A DNA stretch of 64,000 nt from Ovoidimarina sp963698645 (lineage in GTDB: Bacteria > Pseudomonadota > Alphaproteobacteria > Rhodobacterales > Rhodobacteraceae). Positions 26,826 to 37,397 of the stretch are shown here, piece by piece; position 1 is the first letter of the stretch; the number at the start of each line of letters is the position of its first letter. Position numbers and translations under genes: made by a program. The stretch spans positions 186,001-250,000 of the forward strand of contig CAVORP010000006.1 of the NCBI GenBank assembly GCA_963698645.1, read 5' to 3'. A model generated the notes under the pieces. That model did no database searches. It was not told where the DNA came from and worked only from the letters and a program-made list of their open reading frames with translations.

Positions 26826-26990
26826 ATGAAGACGACGAAGACGATTTTCGCCTCCCTCATTCTTGCCGCCCTTCCGAGTATCGGTTTTGCCGGATGCTCG
26901 GGCTATGGCCACCAGGAAGCGTCGATGAGCTGTGCCGATGGCATGGTCTATGATGCGGAGACGAAGGCCTGTGTGACCGTCAGCGGCTGA
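26826..26990 (+). CDS. 54-residue secreted peptide with C-x12-C motif
   Basis: The ATG follows GGAGTGACAA. Residues 1-22 form a signal peptide (MKTTKTIFASLILAALPSIG). The mature part carries C24, C36 and C49. The segment SCADGMVYDAETKACV (35-50) matches ECTDGMVWDPKTEACV at the same residue numbers in the TPR protein 105 bases downstream. C24 may be a lipid-attachment Cys, but FAGC is a poor lipobox. No known family is recognised. Position between purB and the TPR gene plus the shared motif argue that it is real. Confidence 0.7.
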   Translation: MKTTKTIFASLILAALPSIGFAGCSGYGHQEASMSCADGMVYDAETKACVTVSG

Positions 26991-27015
26991 GTTCCGCCGA
27001 TGCGATGAAATGACA

Positions 27016-27037
27016 GGGGCGGCCCGAGGGCCGCCCC
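27016..27037 (+). terminator. Hairpin terminator after the 54-residue peptide gene
   Basis: The perfect GC-rich arms GGGGCGGCC and GGCCGCCCC enclose CGAG, followed by TTGTCGTTT. It lies 26 bases after the stop. The T-run is weak. Confidence 0.6.
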
Positions 27038-27094
27038 TTGTCGTTTCGGCAGATGCCCTAAGTTGAAGTAAACGCCAGATTTGGAGGACCGGAA

Positions 27095-27628
27095 ATGCGC
27101 AAAACCGCCCTTGTCTTCGCCGTGACCGTGCCCGCGCTCGCATGGGCCGTGGGATCCGACGACAGCACACCGCCGCAGCCCACCAAGACGACGACGGAAT
27201 GCACGGACGGGATGGTCTGGGACCCCAAGACCGAGGCCTGTGTCGCACCCAAGGAAAGCCGTCTGGACGACGATACGCTGTACGACGCGGCGCGCGAATT
27301 CGCCTATGCGGGCCAGTTCGAGAACGCGCTTGCGGCGCTTGCGGCCATGTCGGACCCCACCGAAGACCGGGTCCTGACCTATCTTGGCTTTGCCCATCGC
27401 AGTTCGGGGCGGACGGATCTGGGTATGGACTATTACCAGCAGGCCATCGCGCAGAACCCCGACAACCTTTTGGCGCGGTCCTATATGGGTCAGGCCTATG
27501 TCAAGCTGGGGGCGATGGACGCGGCGCAGGAACAACTGACCGAGATCCGCGCAAGGGGTGGCCGGATGACATGGCCGGAAGTCGCGCTGGCCAATGCCAT
27601 TCGCAGCGGGCGGGGCTATAGCTACTAG
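27095..27628 (+). CDS. Secreted TPR protein with the C-x12-C motif
   Basis: The 177-residue product has a signal peptide (residues 1-18, MRKTALVFAVTVPALAWA), then ECTDGMVWDPKTEACV with C36 and C49. Two to three TPR units follow from about residue 60 (LYDAAREFAYAGQFENALAA, DLGMDYYQQAIAQNPDNLLA, ARSYMGQAYVKLG). A periplasmic scaffold role is likely. GGAGG precedes the ATG. The front motif is nearly the same as in the adjacent 54-residue peptide, which suggests duplication or a shared binding partner. Confidence 0.85.
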   Translation: MRKTALVFAVTVPALAWAVGSDDSTPPQPTKTTTECTDGMVWDPKTEACVAPKESRLDDDTLYDAAREFAYAGQFENALAALAAMSDPTEDRVLTYLGFAHRSSGRTDLGMDYYQQAIAQNPDNLLARSYMGQAYVKLGAMDAAQEQLTEIRARGGRMTWPEVALANAIRSGRGYSY

Positions 27629-27774
27629 CGCCCTGCCCCGGTTGTCGGATCGGGGCGACGGGGCTGCAGATTCATGGCCCCGAAACCCTGGAATCTCGGC
27701 GGCATTTAGCGCTTTGGAAACCGGGTCTTAACCCTGGTCCGGTCATATCGCCGGGAATGGCAAATCCGGCGTAG

Positions 27775-28818
27775 ATGAACATTGATCCAATTCCCATGGA
27801 CTTTTCGCCGGACACCGGCGCCTCCCCCGCCCGGCATCTGACCGGGCGGCAGAAGGCGGCCATCCTGTTGCGGATCCTGGCGCGCGAGGGGATGGCCCCG
27901 CCGCTTCACGACCTGCCCGAGCATGTGCAGGCCGACCTGATCCGCCAGATGGGAGCGCTGGGTGAGCCGGACGAGGCGGAAGTGGCCGCCGTGGCCGATG
28001 AATTCGCCCGGTTGATGGAGACCGGAGGCGTGTTCGGCCCGGCCGCGATGGCGCAGGCGCTTGAGATGCTGAACGGCGCGATCAGCCCGGCGGTGGCGCA
28101 ACGCCTTCGGGCGCAGGCCGGCGAGGGCGGCGACCCGTGGGAGCGGATCGCGGCGCGGGATGCGGAAACCCTGTTGCCGGTATTCGAGACCGAAAGCATC
28201 GAAGTTGCGGCGATCGTGCTGTCGAAACTTCCGGTGAGCACCGCCGCGGCCGTCTTGGGCCTTCTTCCGGGCGAACGGGCGCGGCAGATTACCTATGCGG
28301 TGTCGCTGACATCGGCGGTGGCGCCCGATGCGGTGCGCCGGATCGGGCGCGCACTGGCCGGCGTTCTGGACGTGGTGCCGATCCTTGCCTTCTCGGACGG
28401 CCCCGTGGCGCGGGTCGGCGCGATCCTCAATTCGTCCCGCAATGCCACGCGCAACGAGGTGCTCGAAGGTCTCGACGAAGAGGACAAGGCCTTTGCCGAG
28501 GAAGTGCGGCGCGCGATCTTCACCTTCGCCAACATCCGCGAACGTATCGCGCCGCGCGATATTCCGAAGATCCTGCGCGGGGTCGAGCAGGACGTGGTGG
28601 TGCGCGCCATTGCCGGTGCGGTGGGTGATCTCGCGCCGGTGGCCGAGTTCATCATGTCGGCGTTGCCGCAGCGGATGGCGGACGCGATCCGCGGCGAAGT
28701 GGAGGAACTGGGCGAGATCGACGAGGACACGTCGGATCTGGCGATGGGAGAGATCATTGCGGTAATCCGGCAGCTGGAGGCGGATGGCGAGATCCATCTG
28801 GTGGCCGACGAGGGATAG
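27775..28818 (+). CDS. fliG: Flagellar motor switch protein FliG
   Basis: FliG sits in the C-ring and passes torque from the stator to the rotor. In 347 residues the N-terminal domain (LTGRQKAAILLRILAREG) and the middle domain are followed by the torque-generating C-terminal domain (IPKILRGVEQDVVVRAIAGA, MSALPQRMADAIR). Charged torque-helix residues are present. There are no other flagellar genes in this window, so fliG is detached from a flagellar cluster. An internal ATG at residue 8 is an alternative start, and no clear ribosome site decides. Confidence 0.9.
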   Translation: MNIDPIPMDFSPDTGASPARHLTGRQKAAILLRILAREGMAPPLHDLPEHVQADLIRQMGALGEPDEAEVAAVADEFARLMETGGVFGPAAMAQALEMLNGAISPAVAQRLRAQAGEGGDPWERIAARDAETLLPVFETESIEVAAIVLSKLPVSTAAAVLGLLPGERARQITYAVSLTSAVAPDAVRRIGRALAGVLDVVPILAFSDGPVARVGAILNSSRNATRNEVLEGLDEEDKAFAEEVRRAIFTFANIRERIAPRDIPKILRGVEQDVVVRAIAGAVGDLAPVAEFIMSALPQRMADAIRGEVEELGEIDEDTSDLAMGEIIAVIRQLEADGEIHLVADEG

Positions 28819-29195
28819 TACCGAGAACGACCCCGGTTCGATGCGGGCCCTTGCATCGGGTGCCGGCGCTCGTGCCCGTGGGACGCGGAGCGCAAAGGCA
28901 TATCGACCTGCGTTTTGCGCCCCGACGATGGCGCACACCCCTTGCCCCGGGTGGCGTCGAACAGGGGTGGTTGCCTCGGGAGCGCGGCGGCCCTCTGACC
29001 GTCCGGACCCGGCTGGGCCCGGGCGATTGCGGTGGCCCGGGCGGCCGCACGGTTTCCCTGCAGGACTTTCGGGAGATGCGTCGCCGGAGGGCCGAAACAT
29101 GCCCCGTTCGCATGGCGCCATTGATATATATCACGATCCGGCGGCAAGAAATCATGGACCCTTGGTTCCCATGGATACCATGGATGGAGGACATG
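28819..29195. other. 377-base intergenic region with cytochrome promoter
   Basis: No convincing gene is seen; the open frames here lack ribosome sites and family matches. The only clear element is the FNR-like box at 29121-29134, followed by the cytochrome c gene. Confidence 0.6.
29121..29134 (+). promoter_or_regulatory. FNR/DNR-like box upstream of the cytochrome c gene
   Basis: TTGATATATATCAC matches TTGAT-N4-ATCAA at 9 of 10 positions. It lies 61 bases before the cytochrome c start, a position suited to activation under low oxygen. Inferred from pattern only. Confidence 0.5.
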
Positions 29196-29606
29196 ATGAG
29201 ACCCGTGATTTCAGCTATGTTTCTGGCCGCTGCGTTATTGCCCGCAGCTGCGAGCGCGCAATCGGTCGGCGAGACGGAATACATGAACAGTTGTGCCGCC
29301 TGTCATGGCCCGGATGGGACCGGCGGGGGGCCGATGGCGGGGTTCCTGACCGGATCGCTTCCCGATCTGACCCGGCTTTCCGCCGGAAACGGGGGCGTCT
29401 TTCCGGTGACGAAGGTCTATTCGACGATCGACGGGACGATGACCTCGGGGCCGCATGGAACCCGCGAAATGCCGGTCTGGGGCAACCGGTATCAGGTTCG
29501 CGGATCGCAAGGCGCCAATCCGGATTTCCGGAGGGAAGAGGCCGAGGTCTTTGCCCGGTTCCGGATCCTTGCGCTGACCGAGTATCTGGCGGGCATCCAG
29601 CAGTAG
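29196..29606 (+). CDS. Periplasmic mono-haem cytochrome c
   Basis: The 136-residue protein has a signal peptide (about residues 1-21, LAAALLPAAASAQ). A single haem site C33-AA-C36-H37 (CAACHGPDGTGGG) is followed by a likely axial Met in REMPVWGNRY. It is a class I type of small electron carrier. GGAGG lies 5 bases before this ATG and only 2 before the preceding ATG, so 29196 is chosen. An FNR-like box upstream suggests induction at low oxygen. Partner oxidase or reductase is not in this window; the ccm genes at 35-38 kb would mature it. Confidence 0.9.
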   Translation: MRPVISAMFLAAALLPAAASAQSVGETEYMNSCAACHGPDGTGGGPMAGFLTGSLPDLTRLSAGNGGVFPVTKVYSTIDGTMTSGPHGTREMPVWGNRYQVRGSQGANPDFRREEAEVFARFRILALTEYLAGIQQ

Positions 29607-29648
29607 CGGCCGCTGGCATCGCCCTTGGGGATGCGGGGCCCGGCGCGA

Positions 29649-30149
29649 TCAGCGAAAGCCTGTTTCGACATCGATCGGTCTTGGCGGATCGATCAGACGG
29701 ACGTTCGGCGCACCGGCGCCATTCCAGCGAAACAGGGTGATGTGCCAAAGCCCGGGCCGTCGGCGGGACGGGTCGATCAGTCCGACGTGACCCGATGCGC
29801 GGAGATGGTCGGCCACCTCCCAGGAAGCCGGTTCGGTTCCTGCGGCGAGTGCGTCCTGCCAAGGCTTCCGCGCCTTGGCGTAGAGTTCGGCCGAGCGAGG
29901 ATCGCGGAGATCGAAGAGCGCGCATCGGCCGACCTCGAAGGTCAGCAGGACCCGTGGCGGGTCATCGGGGGTCACGTATTGGCCGATTGCGACGCGCGCA
30001 CTTGTTTCATCCGGACTGAGATAGAGCGCATCCTGCCCTTTCCGGTTGAACCGGGCCGCGGGTCGCGCCGGATGACCACGCTGGAGCGTGATATCCGCGT
30101 CCTGAGCGAACGCGATCCTGACGAAGGTGCCGCTGATCCGGGTAAGCAT
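29649..30149 (-). CDS. RES-domain protein (NAD+ phosphorylase/toxin family) lacking the usual Glu
   Basis: RES domains are toxins of RES-Xre modules that destroy NAD+. This 166-residue protein shows the core ARFNRKGQDALYLS (R33, Y43) and S128 in GLIDPSRRRPG. At the position where the family has Glu (Y+11) it has Ala54. No Xre/MbcA-type antitoxin gene is visible on either side. It may be an orphan with another role or an inactive form. The longer open frame upstream belongs to antisense of the acyltransferase gene, so the start MLTRISG is preferred, though no strong ribosome site is seen. Confidence 0.7.
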   Translation of the reverse strand: MLTRISGTFVRIAFAQDADITLQRGHPARPAARFNRKGQDALYLSPDETSARVAIGQYVTPDDPPRVLLTFEVGRCALFDLRDPRSAELYAKARKPWQDALAAGTEPASWEVADHLRASGHVGLIDPSRRRPGLWHITLFRWNGAGAPNVRLIDPPRPIDVETGFR

Positions 30150-30332
30150 GGGGGAGTTTAGACGTCGGGAGACTGCCCGAGGCAAGATTGATTTCAACGA
30201 CCTGCCACCGGGCGCGGTGCGCCGGAGGCACCCGGGGGCTCTTTCAGACCGATGGTCGCTTGAGCCTCGTCGCCCGGACGCATATGTCTGAACGCCGACA
30301 CGGGCCGCTTTCGGGCCCGGAGGCGAGGACCG

Positions 30333-31208
30333 ATGACCCGACCCGATGGCGACTGGCGCGCCTTTTCGCAAAACCTGGTCCTGCGCGCGCTGTTGGGCTT
30401 TGTCCGGCGGCTTCCCTACCACTGGCGGGTGCCGTTCATGGGGTGGATCGCCTCGCGCGTCGTGGCGCCGCTTGCGGGTTGGGACAAGCGGGTGGAGGAG
30501 AACCTTGCCCATGTGCGGCCCGGGATGCCCAAGGACGAGGTGCGCCGCCTGATGCGGGCGGTGCCCGAGAATGCGGGCCGGACGCTGATCGAGATCTATT
30601 CGGGCGCCGATTTCAAGGATCGCGTGGCCCGCGCGCCCCTGACCGGCCCCGGCGTCGCAGCCTTCGAGGAGGCGCGGGCCGCCGGGCGGCCGGTGATCCT
30701 TGTGACCGCCCATTTCGGCAATTACGACGCGCCGCGGGCCGCGCTGTTCGCGCAGGGCCATCCGCTTGCCGCGCTGTATCGTCCGATGCGGAACACACGG
30801 TTCAACGCCCATTATGTCGAGGCGATCTCGGAGATCGGGCAGCCGGTCTTTGCCGCCGACCGGCGTGGCGTTCTGGGGCTGGTGAAGCATCTGGCGAAGG
30901 GCGGGATCATCGGCATCCTCGTGGATGTCTATGCCAATGAGGGCTCGGACGTGACCTTTTTCGGCAAGCCTGCGAAAACCGCACGCTCCGCCGCAGACTG
31001 GGCACTGAAATACGATGCGCTGGTGGTGCCGATTTATGGGATGCGGGCCGAGGACGGGCTGAATTTCCGGATCGTGCTGGATGCGCCCATTGCCCATGGC
31101 GATCCGGTGGAAATGACCCAGGCGCTGAACGACAGCCTTGAGGCGCATGTCACAGAGCACATGGACCAGTGGTTCTGGATCCATCGGCGATGGAACGTCA
31201 AATATTGA
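30333..31208 (+). CDS. LpxL/HtrB-type lysophospholipid acyltransferase
   Basis: This inner-membrane late acyltransferase family adds secondary acyl chains to lipid A or similar lipids. In 291 residues, the catalytic H-x4-D motif is in TAHFGNYDAPR. The conserved PMRNTRFN, GILVDVYANEG and WFWIHRRW segments follow. There is a single hydrophobic N-terminal region. It is convergent with the DUF1223 gene, 1 base apart. Which acyl acceptor is used cannot be told. Confidence 0.88.
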   Translation: MTRPDGDWRAFSQNLVLRALLGFVRRLPYHWRVPFMGWIASRVVAPLAGWDKRVEENLAHVRPGMPKDEVRRLMRAVPENAGRTLIEIYSGADFKDRVARAPLTGPGVAAFEEARAAGRPVILVTAHFGNYDAPRAALFAQGHPLAALYRPMRNTRFNAHYVEAISEIGQPVFAADRRGVLGLVKHLAKGGIIGILVDVYANEGSDVTFFGKPAKTARSAADWALKYDALVVPIYGMRAEDGLNFRIVLDAPIAHGDPVEMTQALNDSLEAHVTEHMDQWFWIHRRWNVKY

Positions 31209-31209
31209 T

Positions 31210-31908
31210 CTAGGGAAGCCGCGCCGCCGCGAGGATCGCGCCCTGTTCCGCGCGCTGCACGATCACCGCGAGCTCTTCGGCGCCAGAGACCTGAACGCTC
31301 ATGGTCTTGGTTGATTTTCCGTCCCACTGGCCGATCCGGTCAGCGGCGGTGACGATATTGTGGTAGGTCAAAGTCTTGCCCGCATTCTCGCCCTTGCGGA
31401 TCGCAACCTTTTCGGCCGGGAGAAAGCGGATCAGCAGGATATCGGCGGTCCCGTCACTCGCGCTTTTCGGTTCGATTCGGACCCGGACGGTGCCGCCGGA
31501 ACGGTCGAGCGTGACCCGTGCCATCTCGGGGCTGGCCAGATGCGCGCCCATGCGGTCGGCCAGTTTCATTGGCTTGTACCCCACCACGTGATCGACGCCC
31601 GCCACCACCATCTGGGGCGTGTAGATCGTCGAATGGCCCGCCGCACGGGCATAGCCCTTCTGACGTTCGGTATTCGCGGGCGAGCCGAACTTGTCCTTCC
31701 AGCCGATATAGTCCCAGTAGTCCACGTGGAAGGCCAGCGGCAGGACATCGTCGCGCTGCGCAAGCTCGCCCAGCAGCGCGTCGGCTGGCGGGCAGGAGGA
31801 GCAGCCTTGCGAGGTGAACAGTTCCACCACCACAAGCCGGTCCGCGGCCTGAGCGGCCCCGGTCGCGAGGAGGGATACCAGAACGAATGCGGCGCGGAGT
31901 GAAATCAT
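31210..31908 (-). CDS. DUF1223 secreted thioredoxin-like protein
   Basis: The 232-residue protein has a signal peptide (residues 1-21, MISLRAAFVLVSLLATGAAQA) and a thioredoxin-like core VELFTSQGCSSCPPADALLG. The C-x2-C pair CSSC is in the family's signature. YTPQMVVAG is the cis-Pro-type region. Role: probably a periplasmic redox protein, substrate unknown. An upstream in-frame extension to 32001 lacks signal character, so the start is set at 31908. It is divergent from acnA. Confidence 0.85.
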   Translation of the reverse strand: MISLRAAFVLVSLLATGAAQAADRLVVVELFTSQGCSSCPPADALLGELAQRDDVLPLAFHVDYWDYIGWKDKFGSPANTERQKGYARAAGHSTIYTPQMVVAGVDHVVGYKPMKLADRMGAHLASPEMARVTLDRSGGTVRVRIEPKSASDGTADILLIRFLPAEKVAIRKGENAGKTLTYHNIVTAADRIGQWDGKSTKTMSVQVSGAEELAVIVQRAEQGAILAAARLP

Positions 31909-31997
31909 GAATCGGTCTTTCCTTGATCCGTTTCGTCCTAAAGCAGCGGGGCAACACGCACCAATCAAGGTTTTGAGAGCCAGCGTAACACAGGATC

Positions 31998-32039
31998 GCA
32001 CCTATCGGTGCCGAAGTGGTGCAAAATTCGGTGCACCAC
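31998..32039. promoter_or_regulatory. Phased GGTGC repeats and inverted repeats upstream of acnA
   Basis: GCACC-TATC-GGTGC (31998-32011) is followed by the perfect 8-bp inverted repeat GTGGTGCA-N8-TGCACCAC (32016-32039). GGTGC recurs at 32007, 32018 and 32030, about one helical turn apart. The block lies about 90 bases before acnA and a similar distance from the divergent DUF1223 gene. An operator for an unknown regulator is likely. Confidence 0.5.
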
Positions 32040-32129
32040 GGTATACAAAATTGACGCACCCCCTTGCGGAACGGGGTCTTTCGCGTCAAAAGCCAGCGCA
32101 ACAGCCCACATTTCAGGGAGAGTTCTCCA

Positions 32130-34819
<2,690 letters not shown>

Positions 34820-34863
34820 CGCCGCCCCTGCCCCGGGGTCTTTCTGTCCCTTGGAATCACCGG

Positions 34864-34893
34864 ACCGCCCGCACCTTTTGCGGGCGGTTTTTT
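34864..34893 (+). terminator. Rho-independent terminator of acnA
   Basis: The arms CCGCCCGCA and TGCGGGCGG flank CCTTT and are followed by TTTTTT. It lies 45 bases downstream of acnA. Confidence 0.93.
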
Positions 34894-35267
34894 CTTGTCC
34901 TCCGCATGGGCCGGTCCGGCACAATTCCTCCCTATTCCCGGATTTATCCCGGAACAATATTGGTTAATTCGGGTTAACGTTTCCCTGTTGGTAGTGAGTT
35001 GGTCCGGAAATGCTCTGTTTCCTCGCACCCTGCAAAACGGTGCGGCACAACAGGTTCATCGTGGGGGCGAGTAGATGATGAGTGAGTGGTGTGAATTTCA
35101 GCGGCGCGCTTTGCGTCTGCTGCCTGGGGGTATCCCGGTTATGGAACTGGGCGTGTTCATCTTACTCGTCCTTGCGAGTGCGCAGTAGCGAGTTTGCCAC
35201 GTCAATCGCGTGGCGGGTAACGAGTTATATCTGGGGGTAACGCCCTTCAGCGCCCGGTCGTCCGCTG
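34894..35267. other. Intergenic region between acnA terminator and ccmG
   Basis: This region is relatively AT-rich for the window. It contains GGTTAATTCGGGTTAACG near 34963-34980, a CtrA-like pair of TTAA half-sites with 6 rather than 7 bases between. It also holds one short open frame (35075-35188, listed separately). Nothing else is recognised. Confidence 0.5.
35075..35188 (+). CDS. Possible 37-residue small membrane protein
   Basis: ATG ATG AGT opens a 37-codon frame: a basic, amphipathic first half (EWCEFQRRALRLLP) and a hydrophobic end (MELGVFILLVLASAQ). A GGGGGCGAG stretch precedes it. It lies alone between acnA and ccmG on the plus strand. It has no match I recognise and could be chance. 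Confidence 0.25.
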   Translation: MMSEWCEFQRRALRLLPGGIPVMELGVFILLVLASAQ

Positions 35268-35801
35268 TTATTTCGCAGCTTCGATGGCCGGGCGCACCTG
35301 CGTTTCGAGGGCGCGCTGGGTGATCGGACCGGGGAAGCGGAAGGTCACCACGCCGTTGCCGTCGATGACGAAGGTTTCCGGCACACCGTAGAGGCCCCAA
35401 TCGATGCCCGTCCGCCCGCTTTCATCGGCGCCGATGGCGGCATAGGGGTCGCCGAGCTCGGCCAGAAACGCCAGCGCCTTGTCCGGGTCATCCTTGTAGT
35501 TGATGCCGTAGATCGGGATGCCCTCTTCGGCCAGCGCCACCAGATTGGGGTGTTCGGCCCGGCAGGGTGCACACCAGCTTGCCCAGTAGTTCACAAGCTT
35601 GACGCCGGGCGCGCGCAGGGCGTCGGCGGTCAGTTCCTCGGCGCCACCAAGGCGGGTCAGCACCATGGCCGGCGCGGGCTGGCCCACGCGGACGGAAGGC
35701 AGCGCATCGGGGTTTTCGCGTTGCATGCCGGTGTAGAACAGGATCGCAAGCCCCGCGAAAAGCAGGGGCGGCAGGATCATCAGGGGTGACAGTTTAGCCA
35801 T
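35268..35801 (-). CDS. ccmG: Cytochrome c biogenesis thiol:disulfide oxidoreductase CcmG (DsbE)
   Basis: This membrane-anchored periplasmic thioredoxin keeps apocytochrome CxxCH cysteines reduced for haem ligation. The 177-residue protein has one N-terminal anchor (about 7-26), the active site WCAPC in NYWASWCAPCRAEHP, and the cis-Pro loop YGVPETFVID. The start at 35801 overlaps the ccmD stop region (ATGGCTAA). It is last in the ccm operon. Confidence 0.95.
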   Translation of the reverse strand: MAKLSPLMILPPLLFAGLAILFYTGMQRENPDALPSVRVGQPAPAMVLTRLGGAEELTADALRAPGVKLVNYWASWCAPCRAEHPNLVALAEEGIPIYGINYKDDPDKALAFLAELGDPYAAIGADESGRTGIDWGLYGVPETFVIDGNGVVTFRFPGPITQRALETQVRPAIEAAK

Positions 35802-35946
35802 TCCGCGTCCGCTCCTCAGCCGCATCGAGGGCGCGGCGGGCGCGGCGCGACTGGGCGACGCTGAGCGCCACCACGGCGATCAGAAGGACGATCGACACGA
35901 CATAGGCCGACATCACTTCGACCGCGTAGGTTCCCAGATCGGGCAT
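35794..35946 (-). CDS. ccmD: Haem exporter protein CcmD
   Basis: CcmD is a 50-residue single-helix protein that stabilises the CcmABC-CcmE complex and is needed for release of holo-CcmE. MPDLGTYAVEVMSAYVVS leads into the helix (IVLLIAVVALSVA) and a basic tail QSRRARRALDAAEERTRNG. The start codon overlaps the ccmC stop and an ATG 3 bases earlier is an alternative. It lies exactly between ccmC and ccmG as in other alphaproteobacteria. Confidence 0.92.
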   Translation of the reverse strand: MPDLGTYAVEVMSAYVVSIVLLIAVVALSVAQSRRARRALDAAEERTRNG

Positions 35947-36674
35947 CATGCCATCCTTTCGCGCAGGGCGATCGCGTGGAGCCGGCGCAACCTGATCTCG
36001 GTCGCGGTGCGGTAGAAGACCAGCGCGATGAACAGAAGGACGAAGCCCGCAAGACAGACCAGAAGCGGAAAATAGAAGACATCCGCCACGTTCTCTTCCT
36101 TATCGAGCGAAAGCGATGCGCCCTGGTGCAGGCCCTGGTTCCAGAACAGGAGCGCATAGCGCGACAGCACCGCGAAGACCGAGCCCACAAGACAGAGGAC
36201 CGCCGTCAGATCGGCGGCGGTGTCGGGGTCTTCGATGGCCGACCAGAGCGCCATGTAGCCCAGGTAGAACAGGAACAGGATCAGGAACGAGGTCAGGCGC
36301 GGGTCCCATTCCCACCACGTGCCCCACATCGGCTGACCCCAGATCGCGCCGGTGGCCAGCGCGATGACGGTGAAGGTCACGCCCACGGGGGCCGCGGCCT
36401 TGGCCGCGAGGGCCGAGACATGGTGCCGCCGGACCAGCCAGACCAGCGAGGTGATGAGCATCATCACCCATGCGTTTATCGCCATCATCGCGGAGGGCAC
36501 GTGCAGGTAGATGATCTTGACCGTGGAACCCTGCCGGAAATCGTCGGGTGTGAAGAAGAAGCCCCAGGTCAGGCCGGTGACAAGGCAGAGGCCCGCAAGC
36601 CCGAAGGCCCAGGGCACGATCCGGTCAGCGAGCCCCATGAAGCGGCGTGGATTGGCGAATTCCCAGAATGACAT
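35946..36674 (-). CDS. ccmC: Haem exporter protein CcmC
   Basis: CcmC is the haem-handling membrane protein that presents haem to CcmE. The 242-residue protein has six hydrophobic segments and the periplasmic tryptophan-rich WWD motif WGTWWEWDPRLTS. Flanking candidate His ligands are in IIYLHVPSA and near the WWD loop. It is coupled to ccmD by an overlapping stop and start. Confidence 0.96.
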   Translation of the reverse strand: MSFWEFANPRRFMGLADRIVPWAFGLAGLCLVTGLTWGFFFTPDDFRQGSTVKIIYLHVPSAMMAINAWVMMLITSLVWLVRRHHVSALAAKAAAPVGVTFTVIALATGAIWGQPMWGTWWEWDPRLTSFLILFLFYLGYMALWSAIEDPDTAADLTAVLCLVGSVFAVLSRYALLFWNQGLHQGASLSLDKEENVADVFYFPLLVCLAGFVLLFIALVFYRTATEIRLRRLHAIALRERMA

Positions 36675-36728
36675 GGGCAGTATCTAATCCGTGGTTCGAG
36701 GTGTCTCAAGACACATGGGCGTTGGTGC

Positions 36729-37385
36729 CTAGCGCAGATTGACGCGGAGCGCTGCGGCGGCGGCGAAGGGCAGAAGCGCCATCGCCCCTGCGGTGATGCC
36801 CGCCATGAGCGCGAGCGGTGTCGTGGGGTCGAGGTCGCTGGTGCCGCGGCGGGCGACCTCGGCCCCGAAGATCAGGGTCGGAACATAGAGCGGCAGGACC
36901 AGAAGCGACAGAAGAAGGCCGCCGCGTTTGAGGCCCACGGTGAGCGCCGCGCCGAAGGCCCCGATCATCGACAGGGCGGGCGTGCCAAGAGCGAGGCCCA
37001 CGGTCAGCCAGAGATATCCCTGTGGCGCGAGGTTGAGGAAGATGCCGAACAGTGGCGCGGCGATGGTCAGCGGCAGGCCGGTGGTGAGCCAGTGGGCCAG
37101 CGCCTTGACCGCGACCACGCCTTCGAGCGGGATCGGCGCGGTGGCCAGAAGATCGAGCGAGCCGTCCTCGCGGTCGATGGCGAAGATCCGGTCGAGCGAC
37201 AGGAGGCAGGCCAGAAGCGCGCCGACCCAGAGGATGCCCGGCGCGATGATCCGCAGGGTCGATGTTTCGGGTCCGACGCCGAAGGGAACGAGGATCGTCA
37301 CGATCAGGAAGAACGCCAGCGCAAGGCCGAAGCCGCCGCCCGACCGGAAGGCAAGGCGCAGGTCGCGGGCCAGAAGCGCGATCAC
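36729..37385 (-). CDS. ccmB: Haem exporter membrane protein CcmB
   Basis: CcmB is the permease subunit of the CcmAB ABC module that drives release of holo-CcmE. The 218-residue protein has six hydrophobic helices. The N-terminal signature LARDLRLAFRSGGGFGLAL and FFLIVTILVPFGVGPE fit the family. It starts 13 bases after the ccmA stop. Confidence 0.95.
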   Translation of the reverse strand: MIALLARDLRLAFRSGGGFGLALAFFLIVTILVPFGVGPETSTLRIIAPGILWVGALLACLLSLDRIFAIDREDGSLDLLATAPIPLEGVVAVKALAHWLTTGLPLTIAAPLFGIFLNLAPQGYLWLTVGLALGTPALSMIGAFGAALTVGLKRGGLLLSLLVLPLYVPTLIFGAEVARRGTSDLDPTTPLALMAGITAGAMALLPFAAAAALRVNLR

Positions 37386-37397
37386 GAGAAAGCCTCG

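Noticed and set aside
34963..34980. A CtrA binding site near the acnA terminator
   Set aside because: The two TTAA half-sites are 6 bases apart instead of 7 and there is no nearby cell-cycle gene.
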